Shown: in pieces, positions 30,812-39,303 of the stretch
Position numbering within the stretch: the stretch's first letter is position 1
Layout: each line of letters opens with the position of its first letter
Assembly (NCBI RefSeq): GCF_014083985.1
Contig: NZ_CP046907.1
Span: 938,501 to 1,002,500 of the forward strand
Source: Streptomyces sp. SCUT-3
GTDB taxonomy: Bacteria; Actinomycetota; Actinomycetes; Streptomycetales; Streptomycetaceae
Direction of reading: 5' to 3'
Length of the DNA: 64,000 nt
Position numbers and translations under genes: made by a program
The notes under the pieces: generated by a model
The model's database searches: none
Seen by the model: only the letters and a program-made list of their open reading frames with translations
What the model was told of the DNA's origin: nothing

Positions 30812-33058
30812 TCAGTTCCTTCCGACCTGGTTCGCCCCGTCCCGCCGCTGCTGCTCCTGCAGCGCCTGCCGGATCAGTTCCAGGCTGCGGGTGACGGCGC
30901 CGACCTCGTCGTGGTGGCGCGGGTAGAGGACGGTGCGGCGGTCGCCGTCGGCGAGCGCCTCGGCCTGGCGGGCCAGCTCGCGCAGCGGGCGGACCACCAC
31001 GATGTGCAGCCAGCCCAGGCAGGCCGCGGCCGCGGTCAGGCCGAGGATCCCGGCCAGGGTGGTGCGGTTCTGCATGCGGTACTCGGGGATGGCCAGGCCG
31101 TTGACCGGCTGCCAGCTGACCACCGTCCACCCGAGGGGCTTGGCCGCGCCTCCGCCCACGAAGGGCGCGGCGGCCGCCATCTGGACCTGTCCCCCGTCGC
31201 GGTAGAGGACGCCGCCGGGCCGCGGGCTCATGCCGACCTTGACGTTGGAGGCGTCCACGAGGACGTCGAGCCGCTCGGACGGCAGCTTCTCGAAGGCCAG
31301 GTATCCGGTGTTGCCCGCGATCACCCGCTTCTTGTCGTCGACCACCCGCACCTGGCCCAGGCCGGGCCGCCTGAGCAGCGAGTTGAGGAAGTCGATGCGG
31401 AACTCGCCGACCAGGGCGGCGCCCCGGCGGCCCGGGACCTCGGCGTACCCGACGACGGTGGGCTCCTTGGCCTCGTCGTCGAGGACGGTGATCGCATCGT
31501 CGCCGGGGCCGCGGCCCGCCGGGTGCTGCGGTTCCTCGCCCGCGCGGGCGAGGACCTCGCCGTCCGGGGAGAGGACGTACAGCGAGCGGTAGCGCAGGTG
31601 CTCGGCCGCGGTGCGTTCCAGGACGGTGGTCATGTCCTCGGCGGTGGTGCGGTCGCCGATGAGGGAGGCCACCGACACCAGGTCGGCGTGGCCCTCGTTG
31701 AGCGCCCGCCGCACCCGGTCGGTCAGGGTGTCGGTGCGCTCCCGCTGGTCGTTGACGAGCTGCTGGGGCACCACCGCGGTGGCGTCGGCCCGGTTGAGGA
31801 CCAGGCCCAGCGGGACGGACCAGGCGGCCAGGAGGACCGCGCACACGATCAGCAGGCCGCGGATGCCGATCCTGCGGAGGCGCCCGCCGGCCGGGGGCGG
31901 CCCCCCGGGGGCGGCGCCGTCCCCGGCGGGGGCTCCGAGCATCTGCTGCCGCAGCCGTTCCAGGGCGTGCCCGATCCGTGCGGCCTCCCCGAACCTCGGC
32001 ACGGTCACCGGCCGGCGCAGGTCGCCGCGGTTGAGGCGGCGGCTCTCCAGGAACAGCCGGAGCAGCGGGCGCTGCACGACGCCCAGCAGCAGGGTCACCG
32101 CGAGGGCCCCGATGACGAGCAGGGCGCCCGCGGCGGCGATCCCGAAGATCGGGTCGGTGGCGTGCGTGGCGCCCTCGGCGACGTTGACCATGGCCACGAC
32201 GGTCAGGCCGAGGGAGGTGGCGTAGGTCGTCCCCCCGGGCTCGGGCGCGGTGAGGGTGGCGTAGCCGGCGGCGGCGAGGTCGCCCTGGAACTCGTCGCCG
32301 ATCATGCTGCCGCTCACTCCGCGGAAGCCGCCGGAGCCGAACTCCTTGGTCTTCAGCGGATGGGTGGCGGCCTTCGCGGCGGCGGTCTCGGCGAACGCCT
32401 TCAGCTGCTTGTTGGACCGCGCGACCTCCTCCCGCTGCAGGTCGGTGAGGACCTGCTCCGGCTCGGGGATGCCGTCGCTGCTGAGGATCGTCCCCGTGGA
32501 CTCGACGACGGCGATGGCGCGGAAGTCGCCGAGGCTGATGCCGGGGAAGCGCAGACTGGAGGAGGCGACCAGCAGCTGCTGGGGCTTCCCCTCCCAGGAG
32601 AGCAGCGCGAAGGACAGCAGGCGGGTCTCGCCGTTCTGCAGCCGGACCATCCGGGGGGCGAGCCCCCCTTCCTCGGACAGTTTGGTGCGGTCGATCGCGG
32701 TGAGGGGGAGGTTCTCGCCGCGGGCGGCGAGGAGCTTGCCGGAAGCGATCTCGACGACGGCGGTGCCGCGCCACTTCTGGTAGACGCTGCTGATCTTGTC
32801 GAGGACCGTGTCGGCCGAGACGGGGGCGGCCGCGTTGAACAGGCCGGCGGCCCGTTCGAGGTCGGTGACGCTCTCGTCCAGGGACGCGCGCAGGGCGATG
32901 GCGCCGTCCTCGGCGAAGTGCTGCTGCGAGGTCAGCACCGCCTCGGGGAGTCTTTCGTCGTTCGTTCCGCCGAGGCCGATGGCGGTGATGCCCGCCAGGG
33001 CGAGCAGCAGCGCAGACAGGACCGCGATGGGCGGGCGTATGCCGCCCAGCAGGGACAT
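30812..33058 (-). CDS. Membrane protein with two tandem sensor-HAMP modules and no output domain
   Basis: 748 residues from ATG 33058 (MSLLGGIRPP); RBS AAGGGCGG upstream. Module 1: TM near 10-30, an extracytoplasmic domain to about 310, TM (AAAGALLVIGALAVTLLLGVV), then a HAMP-like piece (LESRRLNRGDLRRP, ARIGHALERLRQQM). Module 2: TM near 425-445 (IRGLLIVCAVLLAAWSVPLG), a PDC/dCache-like extracytoplasmic domain (YRSLYVLSPDGEVLARAGEE), TM near 665-685, and a C-terminal HAMP (RPLRELARQAEALADGDRR). No kinase, cyclase or MCP domain is present. It is the first gene of the pgsB-pgsC-NlpC operon, so it may sense a signal and gate the synthase by direct contact. The family is otherwise unrecognised. 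Confidence 0.85.
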   Translation of the reverse strand: MSLLGGIRPPIAVLSALLLALAGITAIGLGGTNDERLPEAVLTSQQHFAEDGAIALRASLDESVTDLERAAGLFNAAAPVSADTVLDKISSVYQKWRGTAVVEIASGKLLAARGENLPLTAIDRTKLSEEGGLAPRMVRLQNGETRLLSFALLSWEGKPQQLLVASSSLRFPGISLGDFRAIAVVESTGTILSSDGIPEPEQVLTDLQREEVARSNKQLKAFAETAAAKAATHPLKTKEFGSGGFRGVSGSMIGDEFQGDLAAAGYATLTAPEPGGTTYATSLGLTVVAMVNVAEGATHATDPIFGIAAAGALLVIGALAVTLLLGVVQRPLLRLFLESRRLNRGDLRRPVTVPRFGEAARIGHALERLRQQMLGAPAGDGAAPGGPPPAGGRLRRIGIRGLLIVCAVLLAAWSVPLGLVLNRADATAVVPQQLVNDQRERTDTLTDRVRRALNEGHADLVSVASLIGDRTTAEDMTTVLERTAAEHLRYRSLYVLSPDGEVLARAGEEPQHPAGRGPGDDAITVLDDEAKEPTVVGYAEVPGRRGAALVGEFRIDFLNSLLRRPGLGQVRVVDDKKRVIAGNTGYLAFEKLPSERLDVLVDASNVKVGMSPRPGGVLYRDGGQVQMAAAAPFVGGGAAKPLGWTVVSWQPVNGLAIPEYRMQNRTTLAGILGLTAAAACLGWLHIVVVRPLRELARQAEALADGDRRTVLYPRHHDEVGAVTRSLELIRQALQEQQRRDGANQVGRN

Positions 33059-33191
33059 GTCCGCCCTTCGCCGGGTTTTGTGGCGCCGATTCGCGCGTGA
33101 CGCGGTCAACGGGCGCTCCTTTTGCTGGGAGTGGTGTCGTACGGGTGGTGCCGCCGGTCGCACGGCGCGTGCGCGCGCACGCGCAAGCTCC

Positions 33192-33224
33192 CCCGCGGGT
33201 CACCGACCAGGGGTGACCCGCGGG
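33192..33224 (-). terminator. Hairpin between capA and the sensor gene
   Basis: Perfect 13-bp arms (CCCGCGGGTCACC and complement) with a 7-nt loop follow the capA stop. It suggests that capA and the sensor-led operon are separate transcripts. Confidence 0.6.
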
Positions 33225-33264
33225 CGCGGGAAATGGTTGTGCGATGTACGGGGAGTGTGAATTT

Positions 33265-34488
33265 TCACTCAGTGGGGCTGCTCAGCGGCTCGAGGCCGTC
33301 TTCGGCCGCGCCGCGGTTGAGCATGGTCCCCCGGGTGCGTTCGAAGGCGAGGCGATAGCGGGAGCGCTGCTCCTCGGAGAGCCCCTTGCCGTCGCGCAGT
33401 GCCGCGGCGACGTCCAGCAGCCGGTGGTCGCCCACCGCGGCCGGCTCCTTGTCGTCGGCGGTGTCGGCGGTGTCGGCGAGCGCGGCGTTCTCCTCGTCCG
33501 GGGGGATGTCCACGAACGTGGGGACGTAGCGGGCCTGCACGTCCCACTCGCCGCCCCGCTCGGTGAACTCGAACCAGCCGATGACGCCCTCCTCGGTCAG
33601 GCCGGTGGGGACGTCGTGCCGGGCCAGCTGGTTCCCCAGGCCGTAGGCGATCCAGGTGCCGTCGACCTTCTCCATGGGCTGCACCACGTGGGCGTGGTGC
33701 CCGATGATCAGGTCGATCCCGGTCTCCCGGGCGAGCCGGCGACCCAGCTCCAGCTGGGAGGTGCTCGGTTCGGGCCGGTGCTCGCGTCCCCAGTGGATGC
33801 TGAGGATCACGACCTCGGCGCCGGCCTTGCGCGCCGCCCGCTCGGCGGCGGCGATCCGGTCGAAGGAGATCTCGTTCGCCAGCCACGGCTTGTCCTCGGG
33901 CACCTCGCGGCCGTTGAAGCCGAAGGCGAAGGACAGCTGGGCGACCTTGACGCCCTTGACGTCCAGGACGAGCGGGGTCTCGGCCTCCTTGCGGCTGCGG
34001 GCCGAGCCGGTGTGCTTCAGGCCCGCCTTGTCGAGGGTGTCCAGCGTCCGCTTCACGCCGGCCTCGCCGTGGTCGAGGGTGTGGTTGGAGGCGGTGGAGC
34101 AGGTGTCGTAGCCGATGTTCTTGATCGTCGTGGCGATCTGCGGCGGCACGAGGAAGTCCGGGTAGCTCTGGAAGGGGCCCTCGGGCTCTCCCAGGACCGG
34201 CTCCATGTGGCACACGGCCAGGTCGGCCCGGCTGATGACGGGCCGCACCCCCTCCATGATCGCGTCGAAGTCGTAGCCCCCGCCGCCCTCGGCCGCGGCG
34301 TCCTTGGCCGCCTGCTCCGTGAGCTGCGGGTGAATGAGGATGTCCCCGGCGGCGGCGACGGTGAACGACGGCCCGCCCGGCGCGGCGGCTCCGCCCTCTT
34401 CCGAGGGGCCGCACCCCGCCACGGCCCCCACGACGATCGCAAGGGCGGCGACGCACGCCCTGCCTGAACGGCCAGACTCTCTCTTCAC
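33265..34488 (-). CDS. capA: CapA/PgsA-family lipoprotein of polyglutamate synthesis
   Basis: 407 residues from GTG 34488. A lipoprotein signal peptide ends in AVAGC (Cys26). The calcineurin-like CapA domain shows AAAGDILIHPQL near 45, STASNHTLDHGEAGVKRTL near 130, ILSIHWGREHRPEP near 220 and IIGHHAHVVQPME near 260. PgsA/CapA is needed for polymerisation and transport of poly-gamma-glutamate at the outer face. It is divergent from the gene at 34509, only 20 bp start to start, without a ribosome site, so its transcript may be leaderless. Confidence 0.9.
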   Translation of the reverse strand: MKRESGRSGRACVAALAIVVGAVAGCGPSEEGGAAAPGGPSFTVAAAGDILIHPQLTEQAAKDAAAEGGGGYDFDAIMEGVRPVISRADLAVCHMEPVLGEPEGPFQSYPDFLVPPQIATTIKNIGYDTCSTASNHTLDHGEAGVKRTLDTLDKAGLKHTGSARSRKEAETPLVLDVKGVKVAQLSFAFGFNGREVPEDKPWLANEISFDRIAAAERAARKAGAEVVILSIHWGREHRPEPSTSQLELGRRLARETGIDLIIGHHAHVVQPMEKVDGTWIAYGLGNQLARHDVPTGLTEEGVIGWFEFTERGGEWDVQARYVPTFVDIPPDEENAALADTADTADDKEPAAVGDHRLLDVAAALRDGKGLSEEQRSRYRLAFERTRGTMLNRGAAEDGLEPLSSPTE

Positions 34489-34567
34489 CGCAGTATTGTC
34501 ATACGATCATGGGTTCGGTTTTCGCCAAGAGGATAACGATTGCGGTATCAATAACGGTCGCAATCGT
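34489..34567. promoter_or_regulatory. Very short divergent promoter region with an inverted repeat
   Basis: Only 20 bp (34489-34508) separate the divergent capA and 34509 starts. It is AT-rich (TATTGT at 34494-34499; its complement side gives TATGAC for capA). Inside the start of the next gene, ACGATTGCG (34536-34544) and CGCAATCGT (34559-34567) form a perfect 9-bp inverted repeat with a 14-nt gap, which could be an operator for both genes. Confidence 0.45.
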
Positions 34568-35477
34568 ACTTTTGGTGTTTGCAACAGGCCTGTGGCGGGA
34601 ACACGGCGGCGGCCGATCGGCCGGTCTGCCGACAGGGCGGTACCCCGGCGTCGACCTCGAGGAGCGGATCACCGCGTTCACCTCCGGCCTCGACCGGCAC
34701 GGCAGGTACCGGCAGCCCGACCGCGAGGAGCGGCGGGCCGCCGCCGAAGGACTCGGCCTCCTCCTCGACGGCCGTCCCCGGGAGGCCGGGAAGCGGCTGG
34801 CCGGGGCCGGCCTGCACCTGACCGGCCTCACCGACCGGGCCACCGGCCGCAGGTACGCCGAGATCTCCGAAGCAGCCGACACCGGCGACAGCGACAGCGG
34901 CGGGGGGTCCGTACGCGGCTGGGGCCGCGCCTACGTCGACCTGAGCGCCCCGGCACGGTGGTCGGTGCAGGTGCCGCACCCCGTGGCCGACACCGACAGC
35001 GAACGGCTCGGCGTCGGCGTGCTGCGGGGAGCGTCCGGCGGCGTCCTGGTCCTGGCCGGCGCGCACCGGGAGGCGGGCGAGGACGGCGCGGCGGACGTGG
35101 CGCACCGCCGCGACACGGTCTTCCACGCACTCTGCGACGAACTCGTCGACCGGCGGATGCCGGGCATCCAGGTGCACGGGTTCGCCGACGACTCCGTGCC
35201 GGGCACCGACGCGGTGGTCTCCACCGGGCGCGGCCGGCACGGACTGCCGCAGGCCCGCGGCCTGGCGCGCGCACTGCGCGCGCAGGGGCTGGAGGTGTGC
35301 CGGGCCTGGGCGCGCTCGTGCGAACTGGAGGGACGGACCAACGTGCAGGGACGCCGGGCCGCCGCCGAGGAAGTGCCCTTCCTGCACCTGGAGTTCAGCC
35401 GCAGCGTGCGGACGGACCGCGAGCGGACCGAGCAGGTTGCCGCCGCGACGGCAGCCGTGGCGGCCGACTGGTCGTGA
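34509..35477 (+). CDS. Membrane-anchored protein divergent from capA, possible hydrolase
   Basis: 322 residues. An N-terminal transmembrane anchor (ITIAVSITVAIVLLVFATGL, residues 9-28) places the rest outside the cell. The domain at about residues 150-310 has ordered motifs VLVLAGAHREA, GIQVHGFADDS, AVVSTGRGR, ARSCELEGRTNVQG and FLHLEFSRSVR. The His in VHGF and the HLEFSR end recall N-formylglutamate amidohydrolase and poly-gamma-glutamate hydrolase families, but this is inference from pattern and place. It has no clear ribosome site and may be leaderless. A polymer-cleaving or releasing role would suit the locus. Confidence 0.7.
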   Translation: MGSVFAKRITIAVSITVAIVLLVFATGLWREHGGGRSAGLPTGRYPGVDLEERITAFTSGLDRHGRYRQPDREERRAAAEGLGLLLDGRPREAGKRLAGAGLHLTGLTDRATGRRYAEISEAADTGDSDSGGGSVRGWGRAYVDLSAPARWSVQVPHPVADTDSERLGVGVLRGASGGVLVLAGAHREAGEDGAADVAHRRDTVFHALCDELVDRRMPGIQVHGFADDSVPGTDAVVSTGRGRHGLPQARGLARALRAQGLEVCRAWARSCELEGRTNVQGRRAAAEEVPFLHLEFSRSVRTDRERTEQVAAATAAVAADWS

Positions 35478-35577
35478 CGGCCGCCGTGACCGGCCGGTGG
35501 AGGACCGCCGTGCGGCGGTGTCCGGGGGCCGGGGGCCGGCGCCCACTGCAGTGGAGCCCCGGAGGACAGGCCGTGGT

Positions 35578-35601
35578 GCCGCCCCCGGCCGGGGGGGCGG
35601 C
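35578..35601. terminator. Hairpin between convergent genes
   Basis: GCCGCCCCC (35578-35586) pairs with GGGGGCGGC (35593-35601). It lies between the convergent stops at 35477 and 35607. Confidence 0.45.
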
Positions 35602-35606
35602 CCCCG

Positions 35607-35870
35607 TCAGAACGGGGCGGGGCCGCCGCCGGTGACCTTCAGGAATCCCGTGGGGTCCACGTCGGAGACGACCACCCGTCCCTCCCGTCCGTCGGGCATC
35701 CGCAGGCGCAACTCCTCGCCCCGGTACGCCTTCCAGAAGACGTCGGGCGAGGCCTCGATCCATCCCGACCAGCTCTTCCCGTCCCCGGAGGCACGGGCCT
35801 GGAGTTCGGCCTCGGTCGCGTTCCCGACGCCGTCGACGAGGAACGTCGCCGGGCCCTGATAGGTGCTCAT
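35607..35870 (-). CDS. Small DUF4873-like protein
   Basis: 87 residues from ATG 35870 (MSTYQGPATFLVDG). It is a single small beta-rich domain: YQGPATFLVDGV, WSGWIEASPDVFW, RLRMPDGREGRVVV and the ending TGGGPAPF. The YxGPAxVxVxG opening and GxGxPPF-type ending match DUF4873 proteins, which are shorter here. Soluble and without a signal peptide. Function unknown; in Streptomyces relatives often sit near regulators. It is followed on the same strand by the Ser/Thr kinase gene, 123 bp further up. Confidence 0.65.
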   Translation of the reverse strand: MSTYQGPATFLVDGVGNATEAELQARASGDGKSWSGWIEASPDVFWKAYRGEELRLRMPDGREGRVVVSDVDPTGFLKVTGGGPAPF

Positions 35871-35992
35871 GCGACGATTCTGCACGGCGGCACTGACAAT
35901 GCCCCCGCCCGCGCTCCGGGCACCGTCGCCGAAGCCCCTCGCCGCCCGACCGGCGGCTGCGCCGCCCGGCCTCACCGCCCGGCCGTGCCCGG

Positions 35993-36925
35993 TCACCACG
36001 GGTAGGGGGCCAGGGGGTGGCGGAAGGGGCGCCGGGGGTCCTCGGGCGGCTCACGCTCCAGCGCCCGGGGTCCCGTTTCGGTGACGGGCAGGAAGGGGCC
36101 CAGGCGGGCGTACGCCTCGGCCGCCGTGGCGGGGCGGTCGGCGCGGTCCTTGGCGAGCAGGTCCAGGATCAGTTTCTGCAGGTCGTCGTCGACGTCGACG
36201 CCCAGGTCGTACAGCAGCGGCGGCGGCTCGCGCAGGTGGTGCCGGAGCAGGCGGACGGGCCCGTCGGGCGGGAAGGGCGGGGAGCCGGCGAGCATGTGGT
36301 GCAGCAGGCAGCCGACCGCGTACAGGTCGCTGCGGCCGTCGAGGTCGGGCGCGCCGACCAGGAGTTCCGGGGAGGCGTACAGGGGGTTGCCGAGGTTCTC
36401 GCCCGCGGTGGTGAGGGTGGCGGCGGTGTCACCGCCTATCAGCTTGGCCAGGCCGAAGTCGAGGATCTTCACCAGCCCGTCGCGGCGCACCATGATGTTG
36501 GCCGGCTTGAGGTCGCGGTGGACCAGACCGACCTCGTGCGCGCAGGCCAGGCCCGCGAACAGTTGGGCGGCTGTCGCGGCCGCCGCCTGCACGGGGAACG
36601 CCCCGCGCTCGTCCAGCAGGTGGTCCAGGCTTCCGCCGGTGACCAGCTGGACGACCATCCAGCAGGTGCCGTCGGTGGCGCCCGCGTCGTGGACGGCGGC
36701 GATGTTGGGATGGTCCAGACGGGCGACGGCGCGGGCCTCGCGCCGCAGCTGGCGCATCAGGGGCTCCGTGTCGGCGCCCGACACCAGCAGGGCGGTGCGC
36801 ACCGTCTTGACCGCGACCGGGCGCTCGAGGACGAGGTCACGTCCCTGCCAGACCTCCGTCGTCGTCCCGCGCCCCAGGGGGACGTCCAGCCGGTAGCGGT
36901 TCCCGAGCACGGCGCCCGGTTCCAT
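35993..36925 (-). CDS. Serine/threonine protein kinase, soluble
   Basis: 310 residues from ATG 36925; AGGAGG lies 5 nt upstream (the in-frame GTG at 36931 is inside that site and is rejected). Hanks-type kinase: Gly-rich loop PLGRGTTTEVWQG near 17, VAVKTV with the ATP Lys near 40, the alphaC Glu in RREARAVARL, catalytic HRDLKPANIMVRRDG near 137, DFGLAKL near 155 and the ELLVGAPDLDGRSDLYAVG segment. No transmembrane helix or PASTA repeats follow, so it is a cytosolic kinase. The C-terminal tail is short (RPFRHPLAPYPW). Targets are unknown. Confidence 0.92.
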   Translation of the reverse strand: MEPGAVLGNRYRLDVPLGRGTTTEVWQGRDLVLERPVAVKTVRTALLVSGADTEPLMRQLRREARAVARLDHPNIAAVHDAGATDGTCWMVVQLVTGGSLDHLLDERGAFPVQAAAATAAQLFAGLACAHEVGLVHRDLKPANIMVRRDGLVKILDFGLAKLIGGDTAATLTTAGENLGNPLYASPELLVGAPDLDGRSDLYAVGCLLHHMLAGSPPFPPDGPVRLLRHHLREPPPLLYDLGVDVDDDLQKLILDLLAKDRADRPATAAEAYARLGPFLPVTETGPRALEREPPEDPRRPFRHPLAPYPW

Positions 36926-37366
36926 GCGCACCTCCTACGTCTCCTGCGTCGCGGCAGCCGCCCGCTCTCCTGCCCCGCCCGCCGGGGCGAATACCGACGG
37001 TCACCGGTCCTTCACGTTCGGACTCCCGCCGCGGGGATCCGGGACCGGGGCCGGGACCGGCACCGGGGCCGGGGCAGCACGCGGGAAACACCCCGTCGGC
37101 GGGTTCCGCAACGGGCCTCCAGGTCCTACCGTTGAGCGCCATGACCGGGCGAGGGGCCTGCGGCGGCCGTCCCCTCGTCCCGGTCCGCCTCTGCGCTCCG
37201 CGCCGCCGCGCCCGACCGGCACCTCCCGCACTTCCTGCTCCTCCTGCACTTCCTGCTCCTCCCGCACTTCCTGCTCCTCCTGCACTCCCGCACTCCCTGC
37301 TCCTCCTGCACCCCGCACCTCCCGAACGCGCTCTCCCGCAGGTCACGCCGACGAACGGAGACAACG
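36926..37366. other. 441-bp leader region of nagZ with pyrimidine-rich repeats
   Basis: No gene seen. At 37228-37307 an 18-bp unit (GCACTTCCTGCTCCTCCT-like) occurs about four times with a short interruption, giving a pyrimidine-rich plus strand. At 37036-37080 GGGACCGG-type repeats occur. The nagZ start lies 60 bp after the pyrimidine-rich block. No frame keeps it as a gene. Confidence 0.6.
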
Positions 37367-39214
37367 ATGCGGAACACGACGCTCAGACGCCTGGTGACGG
37401 GGCCGGCCGTCGCGGGGTTACTGCTGGCACCCGCCGTACTGCCCGCGGGCGGCGCGAACGCCGCCCCGGTCGACGCCGGGGCCGTGGCCTCCGCCGTACC
37501 CGCCCCCGGCCGCTCCGACGACGCGCGCACGCGCGGAGCGGTGATGCGCACGCTGCAGCGCATGACGCTGGAGGAGAAGGTGGGCCAACTGCTGGTCACC
37601 TACGCCTACGGCGACCGGGCGGACACCGCGGACCCGGCCGCCGTCGCCGCCAACCGGCGCATCCACGGCGTGGACAATGCCGAACAGCTGATCGAGAAGT
37701 ACCACGTGGGCGGGATCGTCTACTTCGCCTGGTCCGGCAACGTGAAGGACCCACGGCAGATCGCCGGACTGTCCAACGGCCTGCAGCGCGCCGCCGCCGG
37801 GCAGCGCGTGCCCGTGCCGCTGACCGTCGCCACCGACCAGGAGTACGGGGTGGTCTACCGGGTCGGCCCGCCGGCCACCCAGTTCCCCGGCGCCATGGCG
37901 CTGGGCGCGGGACGCAGCACGGCCGACGCCCGCCGGGCGGCGGCCGTCGGAGGCGCCGAGCTGCGCGCGCTCGGCGTCAACCAGGACTACGCCCCCGTGG
38001 CCGACGTCAACGTCGACCCGGCCAACCCGGTGATCGGGGTGCGCTCCTTCGGCGAGGACCCGGGCCTGGTGGCCACCATGGTCGCCGCGCAGGTGGACGG
38101 CTACCAGGACTCGGGCGTCTCGGCGACCGCCAAGCACTTCCCCGGGCACGGCGACACCTCGGTGGACAGCCACACCGGGCTGCCGGTGATCGACCACACC
38201 CGCGAGGAGTGGGAGCGCATCGACGCGCCGCCGTTCCGGGCGGCGGTGCGGGCCGGCGCGGACTCGATCATGACGGCGCACATCGTCGTGCCGCACCTGG
38301 ACCCGTCGGGCGACCCGGCCACCCTGTCCGAACCGGTGCTCACCGGCCTGCTGCGCGAGGAGCTCGGCTACGACGGGGTGATCGTCACCGACTCCCTGGA
38401 GATGGCCGGGGTGCGGCAGAAGTACGGCGACGACCGGGTGCCGGTGCTGGCCCTGAAGGCCGGCGCCGACCAGCTGCTCATGCCCCCGGACACCGCCGTG
38501 GCCCGCGACGCGGTGCTGGAGGCGGTCCGCAGCGGCGAGCTGACGGAGCGGCGGATCGACGAGTCGGTGTACCGGGTGCTGCGGATGAAGTACCGCAACG
38601 GCCTGTTCGGCGAACGCTACGTGGACCCGGACGCGATCGGTTCGGTGGTGGGCACCGGCGAGCACCTCGCGACCGCGCAGCGGATCGCCGACCGCACCAC
38701 CACGCTGCTGCGCAACGACGACGGCCTGCTGCCGCTGGCCCCGGGCCGCCGCTCCGTCCTGGTCACCGGCTGGGGGGCGGCCACCACCTCCCACCTGGCC
38801 TCCGCCCTCGAACGGCGCGGCGCGGACACCGAGGTGGCGGAGACCGGCACCTCCCCCACGCAGGCCAAGATCGACGCGGTCGCCGACGAGGCGGCCGGCC
38901 ACGACCTCGTGGTGGTGGCCACCAACAAGGCGGCCGGCAGCGCCGCCCAGCAGCGGCTCGTCGCGGCCCTGGAGGCCTCCGGCACACCGGTGGCCGTCCT
39001 CGCCGTCCGCGACCCGTACGACGTCGCGCACCTGCCGGACTCCGGCACCTACCTGGCGACCTACTCCTACGCGCAGGTGTCGCTGGAGTCGGCGGTCAAG
39101 GTCCTCTTCGGCGAGGTGCAGCCGCACGGGAAGCTGCCGGTCACCGTGCCGAAGGCCGACCCGTCGCAGGGCGCGTTGTACCCGTACGGCTTCGGCCTCG
39201 GCCTGCCGGGCTGA
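37367..39214 (+). CDS. nagZ: Glycoside hydrolase family 3, NagZ-type exported beta-N-acetylglucosaminidase
   Basis: 615 residues, with GGAG 6 nt before the ATG. A Sec signal peptide runs to about residue 32 (PAVAGLLLAPAVLPAGGANA, then AP). The GH3 (NagZ-like) TIM barrel carries KHFPGHGDTSVDSHTGLP near 256, the conserved KH(F)PGHG-D motif with His/Asp general acid, and VIVTDSLEMAGV with the nucleophile Asp near 345. A C-terminal alpha/beta sandwich (about 430-615) follows. It removes terminal GlcNAc from muropeptides outside the cell. The next genes encode NamZ-like and AmiE-like proteins, the B. subtilis salvage set. Confidence 0.92.
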   Translation: MRNTTLRRLVTGPAVAGLLLAPAVLPAGGANAAPVDAGAVASAVPAPGRSDDARTRGAVMRTLQRMTLEEKVGQLLVTYAYGDRADTADPAAVAANRRIHGVDNAEQLIEKYHVGGIVYFAWSGNVKDPRQIAGLSNGLQRAAAGQRVPVPLTVATDQEYGVVYRVGPPATQFPGAMALGAGRSTADARRAAAVGGAELRALGVNQDYAPVADVNVDPANPVIGVRSFGEDPGLVATMVAAQVDGYQDSGVSATAKHFPGHGDTSVDSHTGLPVIDHTREEWERIDAPPFRAAVRAGADSIMTAHIVVPHLDPSGDPATLSEPVLTGLLREELGYDGVIVTDSLEMAGVRQKYGDDRVPVLALKAGADQLLMPPDTAVARDAVLEAVRSGELTERRIDESVYRVLRMKYRNGLFGERYVDPDAIGSVVGTGEHLATAQRIADRTTTLLRNDDGLLPLAPGRRSVLVTGWGAATTSHLASALERRGADTEVAETGTSPTQAKIDAVADEAAGHDLVVVATNKAAGSAAQQRLVAALEASGTPVAVLAVRDPYDVAHLPDSGTYLATYSYAQVSLESAVKVLFGEVQPHGKLPVTVPKADPSQGALYPYGFGLGLPG

Positions 39215-39303
39215 GACCGGGCGGCGGCGGCCCGGCCGGAGTCCGGCCGGGCCGCCGCCGCCCGCCGCTGCTCCCGCCCGCCCCACCGTCACGGAGGTAC
39301 GCA

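Noticed and set aside
30911-33100. A 729-codon plus-strand frame opposite the sensor gene
   Set aside because: Antisense shadow with Val/Gly/Asp composition and no recognisable domains.
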